Shown here: in pieces, positions 56,641-64,000 of the stretch
How positions within the stretch are numbered: position 1 is the first letter of the stretch
Layout: every line of letters starts with the position of its first letter
From: Megalopta genalis
Lineage: Eukaryota > Arthropoda > Insecta > Hymenoptera > Halictidae
DNA: 64,000 nt
Assembly (NCBI RefSeq): GCF_051020955.1
Contig: NW_027476111.1
Span: 620,001-684,000, forward strand
Reading direction: 5' to 3'
Notes under the pieces: model-generated
Databases searched by the model: none
Told to the model about the DNA's origin: nothing
The model's input: only the letters and a program-made list of their open reading frames with translations
Translations under genes and position numbers: made by a program

Positions 56641-57165
56641 TTAACACGTTAAGCGCCACGCCGGTCCCTAGGGACCGGCGCTAGACTTTCCATTCAGGCC
56701 ACGCCGGTCCCTGCGGACCGGCGACAGATTTTTCGTTCTTCTGTCGCGGCGCGTGTGTCGGTCCTTGCGTATTTGTGAGACTGAACATTTAAATTATGCG
56801 ATATCGGTTTTTGTTTGGTCAATGTTTCAAGGAATAGAATAGAATACTTATTTATACGCCTCGAAGCATTCATTGATTGCTTTTTTATCTTCTACCAAGG
56901 AGAAGGGACTATAAGGATATAAACAAAGTATATACATAGTATTTATTACGATCAGAAAATGACAGGCTCTCGAGTACAGTTTATCTGCAAGTGGAAAGAT
57001 AAACATACGAAGACAAGCTCCGGTCCTCAACCCGGGTTACGTTACCCGTTATCTGTTTATACTCTGGCTCGCCTATCGGCGCGCTGCCCGGTAGGGCCCG
57101 CCTGACGGCTAACTGTGGCTTCAACGGAAAGGCGCAAAAATTCGGCGTGGCGCTTAACGTGTTAA
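56641..57165. mobile_element. piggyBac-type MITE with 18-bp terminal repeats
   Basis: TTAA at 56641-56644 and 57162-57165 flank perfect inverted repeats CACGTTAAGCGCCACGCC. The 517-bp interior has no transposase. Next to the left end two palindromes of the form CGCCGGTCCCT.(A/G)GGACCGGCG occur at about 56660-56681 and 56704-56724. A non-autonomous element mobilised by a piggyBac transposase is the natural reading. Confidence 0.88.
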
Positions 57166-57245
57166 AATGTGACGAGGCAGATAAAAGGAATGGTACCGAA
57201 ATAAGGAATGAACCTGGAGAATTAATTTTGTATAGTAACTGAACT

Positions 57246-57500
57246 ATGACTGCAGAAACCCATTACCTCATTCAGGGATTAAGAATGATTATTCCAACTG
57301 AACCACCTCACATAAAATACGTCGTGCGTAATATTATATCATACATCATGACGAGGGAGCAACAACCATATAGGTAAGTACATACTTATTCATATAATGG
57401 TAAACAATTTTCAACCAATTTGAAAATATGAATTATTTACAAATTAATTTTTTTTCTAGTTGAATTGTTGTTAGAAGATAGCGGAAAACTATCACCTTTA
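57246..57500 (+). other. Possible spliced exon pair
   Basis: From the ATG at 57246 an open stretch (MTAETHYLIQGLRMIIP...) ends at a strong donor AG|GTAAGT (57373/57374); an 86-base AT-rich gap ends in TTTTTTTTCTAG at 57459. The next exon reads on as LLLEDSGKLSPL in one frame, but the simple splice gives a stop right after the join, so the gene may be dead or the model wrong. Product unknown. Confidence 0.3.
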
Positions 57501-59663
57501 ACCACGGCAATTCCAAGGATGATATGCAACGGAACGATTTAATGCAAAATGCTATTTACCACTTACCTAATTACACACTATGTCGTTGAAGATATTTAAT
57601 GTTATACATATTTAATGTTGATATCAATGTTAATATAATTTTATATATAATTTATAATTTTACTTATGTATTTTACTTATATAATCGCAATAACGATGGA
57701 ATCGAATGAATTTCATATTAAATATTGAATGAATAAATGTACATAATCGAAATTATATCGAGATCGATTTTATTTTAATCGGAAATACCTGTCCAAACTA
57801 TATCGCGCGCACTGTCAGCAATATGTAAAATAAAAGATCGTTGTTAAAAATGTTAAAATTAAGAAAAGTTATTTCATTGTATTATGGAATTTGAGTCAAA
57901 GAAGTCGCGGCACACGTGTTCACTGACTTCGTAGAATTTCGGCTAAGAGAGAAAATCAATGAATTAGAGGGCCGTGACAATGTCGCAACCTTTTAGATTG
58001 TATTACCCTTGGACCATATGTAGTCTAAGATATTGTCAGTGGGGTGAGAACCTATGTATAGTATACAGTGTACAAGGATGTAGCGAGATTAATTACAGAA
58101 GTAAAAATATGATTCTACATGTTATATATTTAAAATAAAATGCATAGAATATTTGTATGCAACATGTATAAGCATTTTTCTAATAGAATTTTAGTTATAA
58201 AATAGAAAGCAAATGTGAATTTATTATAAATCGAGATCGTAACCATAAGTACTGGACAGTGAATTGTATCTAATATACGTGGTCCATCGAATGGTCCTAT
58301 TAGAGAGAGAGAGAGAGAGAGAGAGTGAGAGACACACAGAAAATGAAACTCGTGTCGGACGAAACTACCTGATATTTTATGATAGGCAGCGGTCAATATG
58401 CCGTTATATATTCTTGTGTCGAACAATATTATAAAGGGGGGTCGCGAGGCTTGATGAATCACGTCTTTTAGTACTTTGAAATACATTTCGAATTCCGATC
58501 CCGCATCTTTTAGGGAGAGATTACTGTATTTGCAGTATTGACTGAATCACATATGAAGCATACTATAATACTAACTTTTGTTTTATACTTTTAATACATT
58601 TTCTTGCGTAAAATTATTTCCTTTCAAATTGTATTATCAGTGCATTAATACCTTATGTTTTCATTATATTACTGGTATTTTCATTATCGTAATTTTCGAA
58701 GATTATTATTATTACTTTCGTGAAACCCTTTTAGTTTGCCCGCAAATAGTGTTAATATTGTAGTTTTAATTTTCATCTTTTATACTTTCATCTTGAAAAA
58801 AGTCAATAATATTAGAGTATTTGTAAATATCCAACTATTTAATGATAATGGATCTTTGATCAAAGAGTTATATACAATATGTATATATTAGAAAATAAAA
58901 AAAATAATTAATTCCGTTTATGAGTCGTTGCATAAATAGAAACATGAACTGAAATTTACCTTGTAACAATGTCATAGAACCATAATAAATTTAATAAGTT
59001 CTTCATAATGAATGAGAAGGGTAATACTAATACTGTTACATGCCATAAAAATCTAATGACATGATAGGACAAAATTACACAGAATTCTAAAGGGAAAAAC
59101 ACAAGGGAAACTTGCGATTCGGTGATCCGAAATCTATAAATTAGTTACAAGTTATCGTTTCATTTTTTATTCAATAGTTGTATCATGTAATCATTACACA
59201 ATCCTTGTAAATGTTAATATATATATATAGACAAAAGTGATCATAGGAATATATACACAGAATATTTGCGAATGTTGTTATGCGCTACATAAATATTACA
59301 AAATGCGTCGCTCTCTATTAATTACAATTCAACGATCATTTTATTGAATATATTATTTAATTACATAATCTAGGAACTAAAATTTAGGTATAGTACAGAA
59401 AACAATATCAGTCCTATTATTATGCAACGTACAGCTGTAAATGCGACGTAATTGTGCCTATGGTGTAAAACTTAGGCAATCGAATGTAATAGTTTTCAAG
59501 AATGTGAAAAGTGAGATGAGAACAATGTAGATAATAGTCGAAATGCCTATGAAATACAGACTCATATGTATATATATATGTATAATAAGTTTTACACCAT
59601 ATATATATTAGTATTTTATGTCCGATACGTAATCAACAGTAATACTTATATACATTATCCCCG
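57501..59663. other. AT-rich non-coding region
   Basis: No supported gene. Contains a (GA)n run at about 58302-58330 and several (TA)n runs (for example 59218-59230 and 59566-59580). It ends where the right inverted-repeat arm starts. Confidence 0.5.
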
Positions 59664-60078
59664 GTACACAAATACGAAGAAATGTCGGAACAACGAATGA
59701 AAGATCTCACCTCCTGCGCGAGTGAGATAAAAAAATGTGCAAATCTGACACGGGACATACTGAATAGAAAGAGACTGCGTGGTACAATTAGGTTGTAGTT
59801 TGCCAAAAGTGTCGGTCGAATAAAAGCCTCGCGCAAGATGGAAGTGAGCGAAACGAGTGCGAATACGGAGACGGAATCATGACTTATTTTTCGATTATGG
59901 GGTCTCCCTTAAAATGAAATACCCTTGTGAAATAAGACCGTTATATATCCAAAGTGACGAAAGACGTACAGTGATGGAAACTACATCGATTTTGGAGCTC
60001 AGTATTAACCTAGACACGCAAGGTTGTCGTTTATTTGCGCAGTCAAACAACGCATTCCGATTTTACTCGGAATGTTGA
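59664..60078 (+). other. Possible upstream exons of the coiled-coil gene (right arm)
   Basis: An open stretch with MSEQRMKDLTSCASEIKKC near 59683 continues to about 59790 here, whereas the left copy breaks earlier. A second, 59870-60078, ends NAFRFYSEC. Both are shared with the left arm. Intermediate splice sites are not clear. Confidence 0.3.
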
Positions 60079-60260
60079 GTCTGCTAATTCGCGGACAAAC
60101 TAGCAGCTTCCCTTCGACGACGTGGCTACGAAAAAGAGGGAAACGCCAAAGGAAAGTCAAAATTAGAGTATATGTTTCGAAACGCGAGCAGCCAGTGCGA
60201 CGACGGTTTTTCCACGACCGACACTCTTTCGTTCGCTAGTCCCGCGTGTCTGCGTCTAAG

Positions 60261-61430
60261 ATGTCTCCGCATACAAGAAAGAAATCCCCGCCCCCTTCGA
60301 AAACATTCGATAACGAATTGGAACCTCTAGCGCAGAGGATTAGAAATTTGGAAGATTCAAAAATGCGAGAAAGTGATTCCTTTAAAACAATAATGAAACT
60401 TTATCTTACAACGAAAGCTTATATGTTTATAATCACAATCTCTTTTCAGAAAGCAAGATAGCCGAATGTAACTTATGCAAACGGCAAATCGAAATATTAA
60501 CAAAGAAAATAAAAGTAGAGCTTGATGGTTCAATAGAAGTATTATTGTCGGAAATAGAAAGAAGTGATGATAAACTGAAGAAAAAAGTTGATACGATAAA
60601 AAAGGTACAGTATAGTACAGTAAATTCTCCCGAATTGTCCTTTATCTCGTAAATAAAGCTGGTTATGTGAACAACTATGAAAACGAGGCGCAAGGCTCGA
60701 ATAATCGTATCCATCCCCCCTCTTCCAAAACTGTACATTTCTATTCATAAGATGAAGAACAATTGGAGAGAATTTACCATACTTGTTTCCAGTTAATAAA
60801 TATCTTAAATCTTTGAGTTTGCATTTATCTTTGCATGTTTAGTTAGAGACAAGGATTAAAGTAATTGCTGAAATGGAATTGGGAAAAGAAGTGATGGATA
60901 TCGAATTGCAGATAGCAGATTTAGGTGGTAAACGTATAAGGGCACTGCAGGAAGAACAAGAAAACTTGTTCTCAGAGGAAGTTTTTTTTTTTTTTAACAA
61001 AAATACGATAGAAGGTGGAAAGAAAATTCGGAGACAGAGAAGATGATTGATAGCAACATATTGGCAGACGGATCAGGCCTGCCATCAAAGGTAAAAGAAA
61101 TAGGAAAAAAGCTTTAAAAAATTCTGAAAATGCGATTAAATAATATGAAAATTCAATAACAAATTTTCAATGTGAGAAGGACAACTGTCACACAATGCTA
61201 AAGGAACTGAGAAAAGAAGTTATTCGTTTGGAAGTTGAATGAAGAAATTTATCTAATAACATACTTGTCCGAAAAGCCAAGGAGAATTTCAAAACCTCAC
61301 AAGAATAGTTGGGGTTAAATAATGAATTGACATTTACTGAAATTAATAATACCACAATGATAAAAGCGTTGCGGGACATGCGGAATCGAGAAGAGGTCCT
61401 CCTAAGACAGGTGTAGATTATTTAAGTTAT
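60261..61430 (+). pseudogene. Coiled-coil protein gene copy (right arm)
   Basis: A splice model fits by eye: exon 1 60261-60372 (MSPHTRKKSPPPSKTF), 77-base intron with GTGATT donor and TTTTCAG acceptor, exon 2 60450-60604 (SKIAECNLCKRQIEILTKK), donor AAG|GTACAG, intron to 60842 (GTTTAG), exon 3 from 60843 (LETRIKVIAEMELGKEV). The frame stays open across both introns. It then fails at a long T run near 60981-60995 and a deletion of about 60 bases. Further coiled-coil exons follow to about 61425. Heptad-rich; family not recognised. Confidence 0.5.
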
Positions 61431-61739
61431 TTTGGAAGAATTTTCTCAGAATATATAACAAATTAAACTGAAAACTTTTGTACGCTAAAACAAATCAAAA
61501 AGTACTTTTTAATTTCAGAATTATTAGGGATTATTTGAATGAGATCGGACCGAATCGCGGCCCGCCAAATTGAACGCGGCGTTTTTATGCTAGGTCAACG
61601 GCCGACCGTCAGCGCCTGACGATCGTAGCATCCTCGAATACAATCAAAAGACATCGTCGCACAATTCGACGATCGTCTGTGTGACTCTTGACGAATCGTC
61701 ACTGTATTCGAGTATGCTATGATGTTTGTCAGTTTTTGA

Positions 61740-62900
61740 AACGATAGTGGGCTCGCAACTTAAGAAGAAGGGCGAGAAAGCGTTTGACAGTGCCAGTGAA
61801 TACGTCGCGAAGTTTCCTAAAATGTATCTACCACAGGAACAATACCAAATGTTTTGGATATTCGCGCAGCGCGAGGGAAATGCAGCTGCTACCGTGAGAA
61901 GATTACAGGAAGAATAACCAAATTTGCGAACGCCGACGGAATATGCAGTACGCACATTAGCGCAACGTTTTTATACCCGCGGCATCGCAACATCAAACGA
62001 CGAGGGGGCAGGAAGATCATTTTCCGCGCAGAACCTCCGATCGGAAAATGAAGTGCAAACACTCATAGAGGAGGACGGCACCGAGAGTGTACGAGGAATC
62101 AGTAGCAGCTTGGGGTACGTCACAATTAAAATAACCATGATTTTTAATTACGTAAAAAAAATGTTCTTGATCTGCAAATGTTTCTGCATTTGTATGTACT
62201 TTTTTCTAGTGTTAGAAGTACTACCGTGCACCGTATTCTAAAGGACAATTTTATGTACACATATAAATTCATACGGGTACAGGAATTTCTGTATACAGAC
62301 TTCGATCAACGGATTCAATATTCAATTGCTGGGATAAGTAGCGCGAAATCCATTGTTCTGAAAATTCATTCTGTGGATAGATGACGCAATCTTCACAAGA
62401 GAAGGGTGTTTCAATGCCCATAATTCGCATTTATGGAGCGACGATTTGTGCGCTTCGGTCATACCATGCACAGCTTCGCTTCTTGGTCAATGTATGGGCC
62501 GGAATTTGTGGCAATTTTAACGTTCGGCCGGTTCCTTTGGAATTCGCGCCCATCTAGACGAAACTTTTCAAGACAGGTGGATCGGCCACGGCGGACCTGT
62601 GCCGTGGCCACCACGGTCACCCGATTTGAATCCGTTGGATTTTTATTTTCGGAGGTAATTTTAGCAATGAACATTTTCAAATTATTATTGCATTTTTTTA
62701 CTGTTTTTTTAGATTAATTTTGTCTACTTCCAGGATGCGGGATGCGGTATACAAGGAAGCACTAAACAGCATCGATGAGATAGTAATCAGAATGCACGCA
62801 GCTGTTGTGTTAACTGCAGAAACATTGGAAAAAGTCCAACGACAAGTAGTAAGCCGTGCCGAATGGTATATTGAGGTTGGAGGGCGGCACTTCGAGTAGC
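61740..62900 (+). pseudogene. Mariner/Tc1-like transposase, N- and C-terminal parts (right arm)
   Basis: 61810-62115 encodes the amino-terminal helix-turn-helix of the DUF4817 type (YLPQEQYQMFWIFAQREGN, then NLRTPTEYAVRTLAQRFY, then LIEEDGTESVRGISSSLG), with one frame change near 61915. The middle of the DDE domain is decayed. At about 62590-62655 comes the PPRSPDLNPLDFYF-type block and at 62734-62900 the end (MRDAVYKEALNSIDEI ... VGGRHFE). The left arm lacks everything before about 62560. Not functional. Confidence 0.7.
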
Positions 62901-63019
62901 ATTACCGCTATCATTAATCGGCGCTTTTCAGGGTCACCAATTTTTAACAACGGATTAAACGAATCAACGAAAAACACTCTACCCCTCCATAGGATACCTC
63001 ACGATTTTGGATCTTCAGT

Positions 63020-64000
63020 GTGTGGAAGATCAGCGACGGGCACGGCCCCATATTAACACTAGATTTACCAGACCAGTCATTTCGACTGGTCGTGCAATTT
63101 CAATTCAAAATTCCTACTGCATGTAACATTTCGCTACCGTCCATGGACAAGATGGACGCGGACACCTCAGACACGGACGAATATATTCAGGTAAGCAGGC
63201 GCTACCGAAATTCCAAGTGCAGAATCTACTCCGACAACGACTCGGACACCTCCCATGCAATCGTGTCTTCCCAGAGGACCAAAAACCAAAAACAGGAAAA
63301 GATCTAAAGCCCATTCTCCATCCCCGGTCGCCCCCGCCCACAGCAACCACTCAAGAAGCAGCAAGACAGTCACGTACGCTCCCCCAACCGACCCCACCGT
63401 CAACGACCTCCGACAGAAATCTAAGAAGGTCACAATGGATCAATAGTCCAATCTACCTTCTGCCTGTCATCAGCGGCGCCTTTGAAAACGTCTGGCCGCC
63501 CGCTATCCTCCAGTAACTAAAAACTAGAATCAGTCCCAGGAACCTCTACAGGCTCAAGACTACCTGTCAAACACATCAGTCCGAATTGTCAGCAATAGCT
63601 CCATAACCTCCAAGGCAATCACCAAAGGCTGACCCCAAGACTTAGTTTTAGGCCCCAACCTATGGAACATCGTATTCGACGATCTCCTAGGAATAATACA
63701 CCGCTGTGGCTACGACGTGACGGCATATGCAGACGACCCCGTCGTCACTCTCTCCGGCAATAGTAGGAGGGAAATTGTACTCAGATCTTGCATCATATCC
63801 GATATTATCACAGCATGGTGCGGTAGGAACAAACGAGAGGTTTCAATGACCAAGTCAGAAATCCTCCTCAAAAAAAGGGTTGCTAGATATCCACAAGCCA
63901 CCCACAATCAGAGTAGGAAACCGCACGCTCAAGATGCCGGCATCCATCTCGTACTTTGGAGAACACTTCGGCCCCCGCTTCAATATAACCCCGCATGCAA
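63020..64000 (+). pseudogene. R1-clade non-LTR fragment (right arm), continuing off the window
   Basis: 63020-63307 is the ORF1 start region (SDTDEYIQVSRRYRN), followed by a proline-rich stretch and, after a deletion, an RT part: about 63520-63700 NLYRLK, SITSKAITKG and LVLGPNLWNIVFDDLLG, then VTAYADDPVVTLSG near 63720-63760. A TGA replaces the cysteine codon of the usual KGCPQG block at about 63628. Many stops; non-functional. Confidence 0.7.

Larger units (their letters stand above)
59664..63690 (+). repeat. Right arm of the large inverted repeat
   Basis: Plus-strand counterpart of 6463-9402. Homology starts at GGTACACAAATACGAAGAAA and runs to about 63690, where the left copy has a deletion inside the RT. 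It carries the coiled-coil pseudogene, a longer mariner-like sequence and an R1-clade fragment, in that order. Confidence 0.9.

Noticed and set aside
62856..63056. 66-codon frame duplicated at 7235-7435
   Set aside because: Conserved only because the arms are duplicated; it is out of frame with the transposase end and has no known domain.

Overview
This window is eukaryotic and almost certainly from an insect. The 28S rRNA fragments, with an AT-rich D7-type expansion and a D2-like 5' end, the R2 and R1-clade non-LTR elements, the piggyBac elements and the intron lengths together suggest Hymenoptera, perhaps an ant; that order-level call is inference. No single-copy host gene is confidently identified. 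The DNA looks like a heterochromatic repeat graveyard beside or derived from the rDNA cluster.

Layout. 1-2097 holds an R2-like element joined to a scrap of 28S. 2261-5995 is a decayed AT-rich R1-clade element (minus). 6463-9402 is the left arm of a large inverted repeat whose partner is 59664-63690; the arms carry a coiled-coil pseudogene, the end of a mariner/Tc1-like transposase and an R1-clade fragment. 9875-10491 is tandem repeats. 10492-18111 has a gag fragment (family B) followed by a full-length GC-rich R1-clade element (family A copy 1, minus). 18112-25516 is a piggyBac district: a broken first element, a second with intact TTAA ends, and a third that encodes an intact 618-residue transposase and appears to be flanked by TTAG. 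25970-28113 is a copia gag-integrase fragment between 121-bp inverted repeats. 28114-33985 is an R1-clade element (family C, plus), with no frameshift in ORF2 but with stop codons and catalytic substitutions. 33986-37520 is a second family B gag fragment split by a 1,562-bp LTR-like insertion.

37630-55155 is the rDNA-derived core, all 28S on the minus strand: a downstream 28S piece, an R2 element at its exact target site, and inside that R2 a 5.6-kb family A element (copy 2) with an intact ORF2 and a 16-bp target-site duplication. Then come a short upstream 28S piece, an unrecognised interrupted coding region that may be an endogenous viral element, an R2 amino-terminal fragment, a nearly full-length R2 and a 2.3-kb 28S piece. 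55156-59663 is mostly non-coding, with tandem repeats, a TTAA-flanked MITE and one possible spliced exon.

The elements relate mainly by insertion order. R2 copies mark 28S target sites, R1-clade elements landed in R2, piggyBac and one another, and piggyBac elements used TTAA sites in one repeated coding sequence. Only two proteins look undamaged: the piggyBac transposase (23162-25018) and the family A ORF2 (41070-44195).
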